Origin: Streptomyces sp. NBC_01306 | GTDB lineage: Bacteria; Actinomycetota; Actinomycetes; Streptomycetales; Streptomycetaceae | NCBI RefSeq assembly: GCF_026340465.1 | Contig: NZ_JAPEPC010000001.1 | Span: 3,498,001 to 3,562,000 of the forward strand | DNA: 64,000 nucleotides | Direction of reading: 5' to 3' | Part shown: positions 1 through 7,801 of the stretch, piece after piece | How positions within the stretch are numbered: the first letter of the stretch is position 1 | How the letters are laid out: the number at the start of each line of letters is the position of its first letter | The notes under the pieces: model-generated | What the model was told of the DNA's origin: nothing | The model's input: the letters and a program-made list of their open reading frames with translations, nothing else | Database searches by the model: none | Position numbers and translations under genes: made by a program

Positions 1-638
1 GCGCCGAACCCGACCGCGCCACGGTACGGAAGGACCCGCGCCCGGCGCTCGGACAGCGGCGGATACCCGGGCAGCGGCGCGGTGAGCCATCCCTCGCGCA
101 GCAGTTCCGTCGAAAGCTGCGCGTAGGACTCCGCACCGTGCGGGATCAGCAGGAGGAGCCGCTGCCGTGGGACCCGGGTCAGTGCCTGCTCCAGTTCCCG
201 GCGCAGCCCGGCCCCGCCACCGCCGGTCGACATCAGGAGCAGCGTCGCCTCCCCCATCAGCCGCAGGACCGGACCGTGCCAGTCGTCCGCGGGCATGGTG
301 GCGCGCCACGCACCCGCGTGGTGCAGCCGGGCGCCTGGACGGCCGAAGGCGATGAGCGGGCCGATGAAACGGACGGCTCTGGCGAGTTGCTCCTCCTCAC
401 TGAGGGGGGGGCGGCCCGGGTCACCGAGCACCGTACGTACCGCGGGTGCGAGCCTGGCCCGGACGGGGTCCTCGGTGAACCCCCGCAGGTAGAGCACATA
501 CGGGCGGCCGGGCGGCTCCGTGTCCGCGGGGGCGGGCCACTCGGCGGCGCCCGGCGCGGCGTACCGCGGCGGCGAGCTAGTACATCGGGACAGGCAGCAG
601 GAAGGAGGCGACGAGCACCGCGACTGCCCATTCACCAT
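1..638 (-). CDS. Rossmann-like protein, 3' end outside window (partial)
   Basis: The reading frame is open from an ATG at 636-638 to the left edge, so the C-terminus is missing. The visible part has a short Pro/Ala-rich start, then a beta strand and turn reading PYVLYLRGFTED, a helix region, and later a hydrophobic strand (LLLLIPHG) after an acidic helix (LRRELEQAL). This layout matches the protein at 1501-2460 (EEYCLILRPFGSDGE, then LVLVLPP), so the two are probably relatives, but this one lacks membrane helices. The start overlaps the stop of the upstream small gene by 7 bases (ATGGTGA), which suggests translational coupling. The fold is inferred; it could be a TIR- or SLOG-related ligand-binding or hydrolase domain. 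Real coding is supported by the fit of the whole frame to its relative. Confidence 0.6.
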   Translation of the reverse strand, partial: MVNGQSRCSSPPSCCLSRCTSSPPRYAAPGAAEWPAPADTEPPGRPYVLYLRGFTEDPVRARLAPAVRTVLGDPGRPPLSEEEQLARAVRFIGPLIAFGRPGARLHHAGAWRATMPADDWHGPVLRLMGEATLLLMSTGGGGAGLRRELEQALTRVPRQRLLLLIPHGAESYAQLSTELLREGWLTAPLPGYPPLSERRARVLPYRGAVGFG

Positions 639-838
639 TCACCGTGCTGCATAAGGCGGTTGTGCAGATGCCGGGCGAGACGGAAGGCCAAGAGCGACAG
701 CCGCAACGGTGCGCTCGCCAGCACGGCCACACCGCCCAGCAGCCACGACATCCGGGGCCCGATGACCCGTAACTGTGCTTCCTGGGCGGCCTCTTCGGCT
801 CCTGCCCCTGCGCGGCCGGTACCGTCGTCCGCCGTCAT
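632..838 (-). CDS. small single-helix membrane protein
   Basis: A 68-residue product beginning MTADDGTGRAG. It has an acidic, Ala-rich N-terminal half and one hydrophobic segment (about residues 30-53, MSWLLGGVAVLASAPLRL), followed by a basic tail with His and Arg. It lies just upstream of the truncated Rossmann-like gene on the same strand, and its stop overlaps that gene's start, so the two look co-transcribed. No family is recognised. The start is uncertain: there is no clear ribosome binding site before this ATG, and the frame stays open for 42 more codons upstream. It may be a membrane partner or anchor for the soluble protein. Confidence 0.4.
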   Translation of the reverse strand: MTADDGTGRAGAGAEEAAQEAQLRVIGPRMSWLLGGVAVLASAPLRLSLLAFRLARHLHNRLMQHGEW

Positions 839-942
839 CCCGTCAGCGTGCCGGAGCAGCGTGCCAAAGCAGCGCGCCGGAGCAGGTGGCCGGTGACAAG
901 GAACCGCTGACAAGGGACACACGCCTTCGTCATGCTGAAGGC

Positions 943-1455
943 ATGAGTGACATCGGGGATGCACTGTGGAACACCGACATCGACGCCTCTCACTACTCCA
1001 GGTCAGGGGACCGGTATCAGCTGGCGATACTCGAACAGTACAAACTCTGCGTGGAGATGGCAGACCGCGTCAGCGCCCGGCGCAACCTCACCAACACCTT
1101 CTTCCTGTCACTCAACAGTGCCGTCGTGGCCGTGGTGGCCGCGCTCTCGGGCCACGCACTGACCGGCACCTCCGTCTGGATACTGACGTCGGGGCTGCTG
1201 ATCCTGTTCGCGCAGTGCGCGGCGTGGTGGATGATGGTGCGCTCGTACCGCCAGCTCAACACAGCCAAGTACGAGGTGATCGGCGCTCTGGAAGCGAGGC
1301 TGCCGGCTTTCGCCTACTCCCGGGCTGAGTGGGGAGCGCTGGGCCAGGGGCTGGACTGGCGCAGATATCTGCCGCTGACGCATGTCGAGCAGTGGGTGCC
1401 GGTCATCTTCGCGGTCTCCTACCTCATGGCCTTCGTGGCCGGTATCGCGATGTGA
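943..1455 (+). CDS. RipA-like / SLATT-type membrane protein
   Basis: A 170-residue protein. The N-terminal cytoplasmic part contains YQLAILEQYKLCVEMADRVS and an RR, which are typical of the RipA family of octameric membrane proteins and close in layout to SLATT domains. Two hydrophobic helices follow at about residues 55-75 and 82-102, with a third near the C-terminus (residues 150-169). SLATT proteins are two-helix membrane effectors proposed to form pores and are found with SMODS and SLOG sensor domains. The ATG at 943 has GAAGG just upstream; the frame stays open further upstream, but that stretch does not look like coding sequence. The next two genes follow on the same strand. Family assignment is good; the effector role is inferred from context. 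Confidence 0.65.
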   Translation: MSDIGDALWNTDIDASHYSRSGDRYQLAILEQYKLCVEMADRVSARRNLTNTFFLSLNSAVVAVVAALSGHALTGTSVWILTSGLLILFAQCAAWWMMVRSYRQLNTAKYEVIGALEARLPAFAYSRAEWGALGQGLDWRRYLPLTHVEQWVPVIFAVSYLMAFVAGIAM

Positions 1456-1500
1456 CATGTTCATGGACTGTAGTCGCGCGAGTGCACTACGTTCGTCTCC

Positions 1501-2460
1501 ATGCGGGGGCACAAGTTATGGCGCGGCGTGCGCGGTGGCGGGGTGGTCATCCTCCTGGGTGTCGGCGTCCTCATGGCCCTCGGTCTGAAACTGCTGTCCC
1601 TGCACCGGCAGTACGGCGGCTACTTCGATCCGCTGACGTTCGTGCGGCCCCTGGTCTACGTCGCTGTGATCGCCCTTCCCATCGCCCTCACCTGGGGGCG
1701 CTACCGGCGGACCACGCGGACGCGGATGTATCAGGAGGTACTCGGCCCGCTGGTCGGGTCCCAGGAGGAGTACTGCCTGATCCTGCGGCCGTTCGGCAGT
1801 GACGGCGAAGTCGCCCTGTCCCACGCCTGGTTCGGCGCCTCCACCATGGAACAGGCGATCGCCCGAAGCGCCCGGAAGGCTCTCGGGCTGAAGACCTACG
1901 CGCTGGTCGACCAGGACCGCAGGCTCGCGCCACCGGGGCCGGTCTGGATGCGCTCGCCCCACGACCAGTGGCAGGGGGCCGTCCGGACCCTGATCCGCCG
2001 CGCCCATTCCATCGTCCTGATCCTGCCGCCGGGACAGGGGATCCGCGATGCCCTGAAATGGGAGATCGACCAGATCACCCAGCACGGGCTCCAGACGCGG
2101 CTGGTACTGGTCCTGCCACCGGCCCAGGTGTACAGGGCGGAGTACCCGCGGGCATTCCTTGACGCCTGCGTGATCACGGCTGCTCTGGAAGGTTTCGCGG
2201 GCTCCGTCGACGACGTCAGCACCCTCCTCGTCCACCAGTTGGAGCTGACGCTCCACGAGCGGACCCAGGTGGTGAAGTACTGCCGGACGCGCCCGGGGGA
2301 GACTCCGGTGCTGCGCTGGTGGTACGTCAAGCGCAAACTGGGCCGGAAAGGCTCCGCGCGCTTCTTCCATGGAGCGCTCACCGCCGCCCTCCGCACAACC
2401 GAACAGGAACTCGCGGGCCACAGCTTCCCGGCACGCTACCCCTGGCCGCTGCCACCGTGA
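1501..2460 (+). CDS. membrane-anchored Rossmann-like protein, relative of the left-edge gene
   Basis: A 319-residue protein with two N-terminal membrane helices (about residues 13-32 and 48-66), followed by a cytoplasmic domain. That domain starts EEYCLILRPFGSDGE, passes a PPGPVWM segment and a helix ending in AHSIVLILPPG, and continues with a Lys-Trp-Glu helix and a strand LVLVLPPAQ. Alternating hydrophobic strands and amphipathic helices of this type resemble TIR/SLOG-like Rossmannoid folds, but no catalytic residue can be assigned with certainty. It begins 46 bases after the SLATT-like gene. The truncated protein at 1-638 shares its strand motifs without the membrane part. Function unknown; signalling or defence is inferred from neighbours. 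Confidence 0.6.
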   Translation: MRGHKLWRGVRGGGVVILLGVGVLMALGLKLLSLHRQYGGYFDPLTFVRPLVYVAVIALPIALTWGRYRRTTRTRMYQEVLGPLVGSQEEYCLILRPFGSDGEVALSHAWFGASTMEQAIARSARKALGLKTYALVDQDRRLAPPGPVWMRSPHDQWQGAVRTLIRRAHSIVLILPPGQGIRDALKWEIDQITQHGLQTRLVLVLPPAQVYRAEYPRAFLDACVITAALEGFAGSVDDVSTLLVHQLELTLHERTQVVKYCRTRPGETPVLRWWYVKRKLGRKGSARFFHGALTAALRTTEQELAGHSFPARYPWPLPP

Positions 2461-2632
2461 CGCGGCCGCGGCCGAGCGGCTTACCGGACGGGGTGGCCGC
2501 GCTGGAGGGCCGGGGGGCCGGGGGCCGTCCGGGACAGGACCCGCCGCCTGCTGTCGAATACACGGGGACGGGTAGGCGTACGGACACGGGCACGGCACGG
2601 CTCGGCACGGTTAGACGTACGGGAGTGAAGCT

Positions 2633-3130
2633 GTGGCAGTAACGGTGATCGCGGTGACCGGGCACATGGACCTGACCGAGGACACCGTGCCCCTGGTCCG
2701 TACCGCTCTGAAGGAACTGCTCCACTCCTACACCGCGGACGGCCCACTCATCGGGGTCTCCTGCATCGCGGAGGGCTCCGACGCCCTGTTCGCCGAGGCC
2801 GTACTGGCCACCGGCGGCCGGTTGACCGTCGTCATCCCCTCCAGGGACTACCGCCGGAAAACCGTCCGTCCCGGCCATGCCGCCCTCTTCGACCGCCTCG
2901 TGGACGCGTCCGACGACGTTGTCGTCATCCCCGTGGATTCCGCCGGCCGAGCGGCCTACGCCGCCGCCAACGCACTGCTCCTGGAACGCGCCGACCGCCT
3001 CGTAGCCGTCTGGAACGGCGAACCCCCGAGCGGCAAGGGCGGCGGCACCGCCGACGTGGTCCTCGCGGCACGGGCGAGGGGAATCCCGGTGGACGTCGTC
3101 TGGCCCGACGGAGCCCGACGAAAGGGCTGA
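2633..3130 (+). CDS. SLOG-family (DprA/LOG-like) ligand-binding protein
   Basis: A 165-residue cytoplasmic protein made of a single Rossmann-like domain. It opens with VTGHMDL. The GVSCIAEGSDALFAEAVL segment (residues 41-58) corresponds to the glycine-rich and acidic nucleotide-binding loop of SLOG proteins. VVIPSRDY follows at residues 67-74, and a late strand carries ADRLVAVWNG and the GGTADVVLAA segment. SLOG domains bind or process nucleotide-like ligands and often sit beside SLATT membrane effectors. The GTG at 2633 is chosen because GGGAG lies 7 bases upstream. It ends the plus-strand block and is followed by a bidirectional hairpin and tRNA-Ala. Confidence 0.7.
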   Translation: MAVTVIAVTGHMDLTEDTVPLVRTALKELLHSYTADGPLIGVSCIAEGSDALFAEAVLATGGRLTVVIPSRDYRRKTVRPGHAALFDRLVDASDDVVVIPVDSAGRAAYAAANALLLERADRLVAVWNGEPPSGKGGGTADVVLAARARGIPVDVVWPDGARRKG

Positions 3131-3211
3131 GCCGTAGCCGTACGTCCGGACGCCGACGACCACCGCAACGCCCGTATCAACGGCAACACCGCACCGGCCA
3201 CACCAACAAGC

Positions 3212-3253
3212 AAAGCCCCTCTGACCAGCAGTTTCGCAGGTCAGAGGGGCTTT
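3212..3253 (-). terminator. bidirectional hairpin terminator
   Basis: A perfect 15-bp stem (AAAGCCCCTCTGACC with its complement) around a 12-base loop lies between the SLOG gene and tRNA-Ala. It would end transcription of the tRNA on the minus strand and of the SLOG gene on the plus strand. Confidence 0.8.
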
Positions 3254-3260
3254 CAGGATG

Positions 3261-3333
3261 TGGAGCCTAGGGGAGTCGAACCCCTGACATCTGCCATGCA
3301 AAGACAGCGCTCTACCAACTGAGCTAAGGCCCC
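3261..3333 (-). tRNA. tRNA-Ala (anticodon TGC)
   Basis: The 73-base minus-strand cloverleaf starts GGGGCCTTAGCTCAGTTGG. It has anticodon loop TTTGCAT giving TGC, T-arm GGTTCGACTCC, and an acceptor stem GGGGCCT/AGGCTCC with discriminator A. CCA is not encoded. The accessory-looking left block lies on its 3' side, so the tRNA 3' end could be an integration point, but no duplicated end was found inside the window. Confidence 0.95.
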
Positions 3334-3484
3334 GTAACGGGTTGGTGCGAGAACAAGAGTACCGGGTCACAGGGGTGATCTCACAAAAGGATTGGGACTC
3401 CCGGTCAGTGACCACTCTCCGTAGGATGCACCAGGAGGTTCGCGGCAGCGAAGCCGCCGCCTGGGGAAGCGATGGGGAGACGCA

Positions 3485-4033
3485 ATGGACGCAGCACAAC
3501 AAGAGGCAACCGCGAGAGCGAGAGAGCTCCAGCGCAGTTGGTACGGGGAGCCGCTGGGGGCGCTCTTCCGTCGCCTCATCGATGACCTGGGCCTCAATCA
3601 AGCCCGTCTCGCGGCAGTGCTCGGGCTGTCCGCGCCCATGCTCTCCCAGCTGATGAGCGGCCAGCGCGCCAAGATCGGAAACCCGGCCGTGGTCCAGCGG
3701 GTCCAGGCACTTCAGGAGCTTTCGGGCCTGGTCGCCGACGGGAGCGTCAGCGCGGGCGAGGCAACGGATCGGATGGAAGAGATCAAGAAGTCCCAGGGCG
3801 GCTCCGTCCTCTCCACCACGGGTCAGACCACATCCACCACGGGCGCGCCGACCGTGCGCCGGGTGGTCCGTGAGATCCAGTCTCTGCTGCGCTCCGTATC
3901 GGCTGCCGGCGACATCATCGACGCGGCGAACGCCCTCGCCCCGACCCACCCCGAACTGGCAGAGTTCCTCAGGGTGTACGGCGCCGGGCGCACCGCGGAA
4001 GCGGTCTCGCACTACGAGGCACACCAGAGCTGA
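3485..4033 (+). CDS. helix-turn-helix DNA-binding protein
   Basis: A 182-residue cytoplasmic protein. Residues about 20-60 form an XRE-like helix-turn-helix (LNQARLAAVLGLSAPMLSQLMSGQR), in which the recognition helix is APMLSQLMSG. A Ser/Thr/Gly-rich linker follows at about residues 100-125 and then a helical C-terminal domain (VVREIQSLLRSVSAAGDIIDAANALAP) that may dimerise. The ATG at 3485 has GGGGAGA at 5-11 bases upstream. The kinase gene follows 136 bases downstream on the same strand, so it may be regulated by or act with that kinase. It belongs to the conserved actinobacterial origin neighbourhood; target genes are unknown. Confidence 0.8.
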   Translation: MDAAQQEATARARELQRSWYGEPLGALFRRLIDDLGLNQARLAAVLGLSAPMLSQLMSGQRAKIGNPAVVQRVQALQELSGLVADGSVSAGEATDRMEEIKKSQGGSVLSTTGQTTSTTGAPTVRRVVREIQSLLRSVSAAGDIIDAANALAPTHPELAEFLRVYGAGRTAEAVSHYEAHQS

Positions 4034-4169
4034 AGCCGGGGCGCGGCTGACTGAGCCCCGGCCGACTGCGCGCGGCTGACTGCGCGCGGCCGACTGGACG
4101 CGGCTTGCTCAGCGCGGCTGGCTGAGGCGCAGCTGACAGGGGGGCGGGTGCAGAGCATGGGTACAGCGC

Positions 4170-5522
4170 ATGGGTGAGGTCTTCGCCGGGCGGTACGAAC
4201 TGGTCGACCCGATCGGGCGCGGGGGCGTCGGAGCGGTCTGGCGTGCGTGGGACCACCGCAGGCGTCGTTATGTGGCGGCCAAGGTGCTCCAGCAGAGCGA
4301 TGCACACACCCTGCTGCGCTTCGTGCGCGAACAGGCACTGCGCATAGACCACCCTCATGTGCTCGCCCCCGCCAGCTGGGCCGCGGACGACGACCAGGTG
4401 TTGTTCACCATGGAACTCGTGAGCGGAGGTTCGCTCGTCCAAGTCATCAGTGACTACGGCCCGCTGCCACCACGGTTTGTCTGTACGCTGCTCGATCAAC
4501 TGCTGGCCGGGCTTGCCGCCGTCCACGCGGAAGGCGTCGTACACCGCGACATCAAGCCGGCGAACATCCTGATGGAAGCCACCGGGGCCGGACGGCCGCA
4601 TCTGCGGCTGTCCGACTTCGGCATCTCGATGCGCAAGGGCGAGCCCCGCCTCACCGAGAACAACTATGTGGTGGGGACGCCCGGCTACTTCGCACCGGAG
4701 CAGATGCTGGGTGCCGAACCGGACTTCACAGCCGACCTGTTCGCGGTCGGCCTGGTCGCGCTCTATCTGCTCCAGGGCGCCCGGCCCGACTCCAGAGCCC
4801 TCGTGGAGTACTTCGCGGCCCACGGCACGCCCGGCGCACCCCAGGGCATCCCCGAGCCGCTGTGGCAGGTGCTCGCCGGACTGCTTCAGCCGGACCCCCA
4901 GGCGCGGTTCCGTACGGCGAACGGCACCCGCAAGGCGCTGGCCACGGCAGCGGAACTGCTGGCCGAACCACGCCCCGGCGAGGAGCCCGTCGAGGTCTCC
5001 GACCAGATCGGCCCACTGCCCAGCGGATTCGGCCCCGAAGGCCCTGTCCGGGAACAGAACAGCTCGTCTCACCGGCTCGGGGCTCAGCAAGCACCCGGGC
5101 CGCAGCCCGGAACCGCGCCCCAGTCCCCCGTACGGCAGACGCCAACGCAGCAAGGGATACCGGCCCACCCCCCGACCGAACAGCAGCCCGTACCCCACCA
5201 GCAGCAGCCACAGCACCCTGCGATGTCCGAAACAGGCAGCTTCCACCTGGCCCCACCTCCCGGATCGGCAGCCGCCCCAGCACCGGCACCGCCGCCCGCA
5301 GCCCACCCCGCGGTCCCGCATACGACCTCCCCCCTCCCTGGTCGGGCCCTGCACGAACAACCCCACACTGATAGGTACACCGCTCGGCCCTCGCAGGTTC
5401 CCACCCAGTCGGTGCCGGTCCCTCGCACACGTCCGGGACCGCCCCCCAAGGTGACGGTCCCGGTCCTGGTGATCGCGCTGATCTGCTTCGCCGTGGGCAT
5501 CTGGGCGCTGACACAGAGCTGA
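4170..5522 (+). CDS. Ser/Thr protein kinase, C-terminally anchored
   Basis: A 450-residue eukaryotic-type kinase. The catalytic domain spans about residues 8-265: Gly-rich loop GRGGVG, Lys38 in AAKVL, HRDIKPAN with Asp127, DFG at Asp149, and GTPGYFAPE in the activation segment. All catalytic residues are present, so it should be active. Residues about 290-420 are a Pro/Gln-rich disordered linker. The C-terminal helix VLVIALICFAVGIWALTQS anchors it in the membrane, with essentially nothing outside the cell. Activation is therefore probably by partner proteins or clustering rather than an extracellular sensor domain. The start is ambiguous: another in-frame ATG lies 12 bases upstream. Confidence 0.88.
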   Translation: MGEVFAGRYELVDPIGRGGVGAVWRAWDHRRRRYVAAKVLQQSDAHTLLRFVREQALRIDHPHVLAPASWAADDDQVLFTMELVSGGSLVQVISDYGPLPPRFVCTLLDQLLAGLAAVHAEGVVHRDIKPANILMEATGAGRPHLRLSDFGISMRKGEPRLTENNYVVGTPGYFAPEQMLGAEPDFTADLFAVGLVALYLLQGARPDSRALVEYFAAHGTPGAPQGIPEPLWQVLAGLLQPDPQARFRTANGTRKALATAAELLAEPRPGEEPVEVSDQIGPLPSGFGPEGPVREQNSSSHRLGAQQAPGPQPGTAPQSPVRQTPTQQGIPAHPPTEQQPVPHQQQPQHPAMSETGSFHLAPPPGSAAAPAPAPPPAAHPAVPHTTSPLPGRALHEQPHTDRYTARPSQVPTQSVPVPRTRPGPPPKVTVPVLVIALICFAVGIWALTQS

Positions 5523-5591
5523 CCCGGAGCCGAGGGGACCGGCCCCGGGACCCACTGCCGCCCGCAGCACCGCAGGCACCGCATTGTCGAA

Positions 5592-6905
5592 TTACCAGGC
5601 GGAAGGCGGCCCGTACTGCGGCGGGGACTGCCGTCCCGGCTGCTGGACCGGCACCGTTCCCGCGCGCCGCCTCGCGAGCAGCGACCACACGCCGAGTCCC
5701 AGTACCAGCACCGTGCCCGCACTGATCCCGGCGATCCCCACCAGCCTCATGGCGCCGTGGCCCGCGCTCTCACCGGCCGATGTTCCGTAGTGGGGCACCG
5801 CGCCCGCGTACGCCGGTGGCGGCCCCTCCGTGCCCTTGACGCTCATCCTCAGCGTCAGCCCGTACTCCTTCTCCCCGAAACTCTTCGCGACGTCCGGGCT
5901 GAGGGTGACCGCGAAATAGTAGTCACCGGCCATCCGTGCCCCGCTGACCTCGTCACGCACGCTGTACCGGTTCCGGTACGCCACCGGTGGCAGCGGGTCC
6001 GGTGCTGCCGACTTCGGCTTCCCGTCGTACAGCGTGTAGCCCGTGGAGACCGCGGACCGGACCGGGTTGTACAACTGCACGTTCAGGGCGCTGGCGACGA
6101 AGCCGCTGCCGGTGGAGCTACCGAGATCGGCGCTGGCGAAGAGCTGCTGACCCCAGCCGACCGGCACCCGGTAGAAACGGGTCTGACCGGGCTTGATCCG
6201 GTCGTCCCACACACCGGGCTTCAGCGCGGCAGCATCATTGAACCCTGTACCACCCTCGGCCCGCTGTGCCGTGCCCGCCGGCGGAGCGGGCGATGCGGAC
6301 GGCCAGCTGGACGGTGCCTCCGTCGGGCCCGCCGAGCCGGACTTCAGTCCGGGCTCCGAATCGACGCGGATCTCCAGCCCCCACTCGTCCTGGGCGGAGG
6401 TGGCCTTGGTGGTCCTCTCGATCAGCACGTAGTACGGCCCTGCCGACTGGCAGAAGATGCCGTCCTTCTTGACTGTGCGTGTGGCATGAGCCGCGATCGG
6501 CCGCGGGTAGCCGGCGGAGCCGAACACCGCATCGTTGTCATTCCCGCAGGAGTTCCCCTTGAGGTCCTGGAGGGACACCTTGATGCCGTCGGCGTAGTCG
6601 ACCTTCTCTTGCGGCCCGCGCCTGGGTACGGCCACGGCGGAGACATAGGCGTCGGAGGCAGCGTCCAGCTCGACCTGGTAGTAGAGCTGGCCGCCCGGTT
6701 CGATCGAGGAGCGGTAGGTCGAACCTGCCTTGAGCTGCTTCGCATCGGTGCTGGCCACAGCCCCCGCCACCGTCGTCGCATGGTGGTCGAAGGCGTACGG
6801 CCCGGGCTCACCCACAGCCGCCGCCTGCCCCGGAAAAGCCCCCACCGAGCACACCGCCGCCACTGCGGCCAGCGCGACCCGGCCCAAGCTGCGCCGCCTC
6901 TTCAC
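5592..6905 (-). CDS. secreted, C-terminally membrane-anchored protein of unknown function
   Basis: A 437-residue protein with a Sec signal peptide (MKRRRSLGRVALAAVAAVC, cleavage probably after AAA near residue 30). Two large extracellular beta-rich stretches follow, separated by a Ser/Pro-rich linker at about residues 195-220. Near the C-terminus there is one membrane helix (LVGIAGISAGTVLVLGLGVW), an RRR stop-transfer and a Pro-rich cytoplasmic tail. Repeated phrases such as YYQVELDA and FYRVPVGWGQ suggest two similar jelly-roll-like domains. It is convergent with the kinase gene. No enzyme motif was seen; a cell-surface binding or structural role is inferred from architecture only. Confidence 0.75.
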   Translation of the reverse strand: MKRRRSLGRVALAAVAAVCSVGAFPGQAAAVGEPGPYAFDHHATTVAGAVASTDAKQLKAGSTYRSSIEPGGQLYYQVELDAASDAYVSAVAVPRRGPQEKVDYADGIKVSLQDLKGNSCGNDNDAVFGSAGYPRPIAAHATRTVKKDGIFCQSAGPYYVLIERTTKATSAQDEWGLEIRVDSEPGLKSGSAGPTEAPSSWPSASPAPPAGTAQRAEGGTGFNDAAALKPGVWDDRIKPGQTRFYRVPVGWGQQLFASADLGSSTGSGFVASALNVQLYNPVRSAVSTGYTLYDGKPKSAAPDPLPPVAYRNRYSVRDEVSGARMAGDYYFAVTLSPDVAKSFGEKEYGLTLRMSVKGTEGPPPAYAGAVPHYGTSAGESAGHGAMRLVGIAGISAGTVLVLGLGVWSLLARRRAGTVPVQQPGRQSPPQYGPPSAW

Positions 6906-7123
6906 CTGATTCCCCCCGTTGTCCGCCCGTCAGCCGGGCGCCGCCCCGCCCAATGACCACCCCCGAGATCACCAGCATCACGCGGGCCGCACCAGTGACC
7001 GCGGCAACGAACGCGGTCCCGGCCCATCCTGCCCGGTCCGTCATCACGTTGTCTGCGTGCACAGCTGGATGGTCCTTACCGTTCCCGTCCGGCCGTCCGG
7101 CCGTCCGTCGTCGGCCGAAGGAT

Positions 7124-7137
7124 GTTCCACGTGAAAC
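7124..7137. promoter_or_regulatory. parS-like site (1 mismatch)
   Basis: GTTCCACGTGAAAC differs from the ParB site GTTTCACGTGAAAC by one base. Three flanking bases on each side are also symmetric (GAT/ATC), making a 20-bp imperfect palindrome. It is the leftmost candidate ParB site in the window. Confidence 0.65.
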
Positions 7138-7327
7138 ATCAGCGCCAGGAGCCAGCACCCGAGCCCGGGCCAGCACCTCCGCAGGAGCCAGGAGAAGGGC
7201 ACCTGGCGGCGCGCCCCGCAAGGAGCCGCCACAAGGCCGAGAGAGGGCCCACCTCGGCTCACACGGCCCGCACAGCGCCCCTGATTGCGAGGGTGAACCC
7301 GAATCCGGAGTCACAGCGCGAACGTCA

Positions 7328-7362
7328 CAGGGCCCCGGCCGCAAAAAGCGACCGGGGCCCTG
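7328..7362 (-). terminator. hairpin terminator after DLW-39 gene
   Basis: An 11-bp perfect stem (CAGGGCCCCGG) around a 13-base loop lies 18 bases past the stop of the small minus-strand gene. Confidence 0.75.
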
Positions 7363-7380
7363 CATTCAAGACGCTGTGTC

Positions 7381-7515
7381 TCACACACCCGAACCTGCGG
7401 GCACGGAGTCAGTCGCCTCCGTCCACAGATCCTGCTCGGCGCGATCCGCCTGGATCTGGCGGTACACGAGGAGCCCGCCAATGGCGGCCAGTGCGACCAG
7501 GAGAAGCTTCTTCAC
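7381..7515 (-). CDS. DLW-39 family small membrane protein
   Basis: A 44-residue protein: KK, then a hydrophobic helix (LLLVALAAIGGLLVYRQ), then an acidic tail containing the conserved Asp-Leu-Trp (AEQDLWTEATD). The Asp-Leu-Trp and the roughly 40-residue size define the DLW-39 family, which is found near gyrA in actinobacteria. The GTG at 7513-7515 is chosen because the family begins with KK and GAGG lies about 8 bases upstream; the longer open frame covers the tRNA-Ile gene and is spurious. Function is unknown. It is followed by its own hairpin. Confidence 0.8.
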   Translation of the reverse strand: MKKLLLVALAAIGGLLVYRQIQADRAEQDLWTEATDSVPAGSGV

Positions 7516-7627
7516 CGCGCGACCTCGTCTTTCCTTGACGTAAGGGACTTCTGGCGCCCGACTATACACACCGGCCGATACCGATCGGTGACCTAGTTCC
7601 CGTCCAACTATCGGGCCCCGTAATGCA

Positions 7628-7660
7628 GTCGGCCCGGACAGAAAAACTGTCCGGGCCGAC
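7628..7660 (-). terminator. hairpin terminator after tRNA-Ile
   Basis: A 13-bp perfect stem (GTCGGCCCGGACA) with a 7-base A-rich loop lies 8 bases beyond the 3' end of tRNA-Ile. Confidence 0.85.
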
Positions 7661-7668
7661 GTTCGCGG

Positions 7669-7742
7669 TGGGGCTAACAGGATTTGAACCTGTGGCCTCA
7701 TCCTTATCAGGGATGCGCTCTAACCAACTGAGCTATAGCCCC
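7669..7742 (-). tRNA. tRNA-Ile (anticodon GAT)
   Basis: The 74-base minus-strand cloverleaf begins GGGGCTATAGCTCAGTTGG. The anticodon loop CTGATAA gives GAT, the T-arm is GGTTCAAATCC, and the acceptor stem is GGGGCTA/TAGCCCC with discriminator A. CCA is not encoded. Confidence 0.95.
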
Positions 7743-7801
7743 GCGCTGCCCCTGAAGATTAGCGCACTCCAGGGCCAGTCCCAAAATCGATAGCTGAGCC
7801 T

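Larger units (their letters stand above)
6906..7380. other. 475-base intergenic region
   Basis: No convincing gene is seen here; short frames lack ribosome binding sites and fit no family. It holds the promoter side of the secreted-protein gene, a parS-like site at 7124-7137 and the hairpin that ends the DLW-39 transcript. Confidence 0.6.

Noticed and set aside
3261..3333. tRNA-Ala as an att site for an integrated element
   Set aside because: No integrase and no duplicated tRNA end were found in the window; only the neighbouring genes look accessory.
2378..4024. 548-codon minus-strand frame
   Set aside because: It crosses tRNA-Ala and lies opposite the SLOG and HTH genes, so it is a chance frame.
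4034..4169. GCGCGGCTGACTG-like repeats between the HTH and kinase genes
   Set aside because: Units are irregular and short; no supported function beyond low-complexity intergenic sequence.
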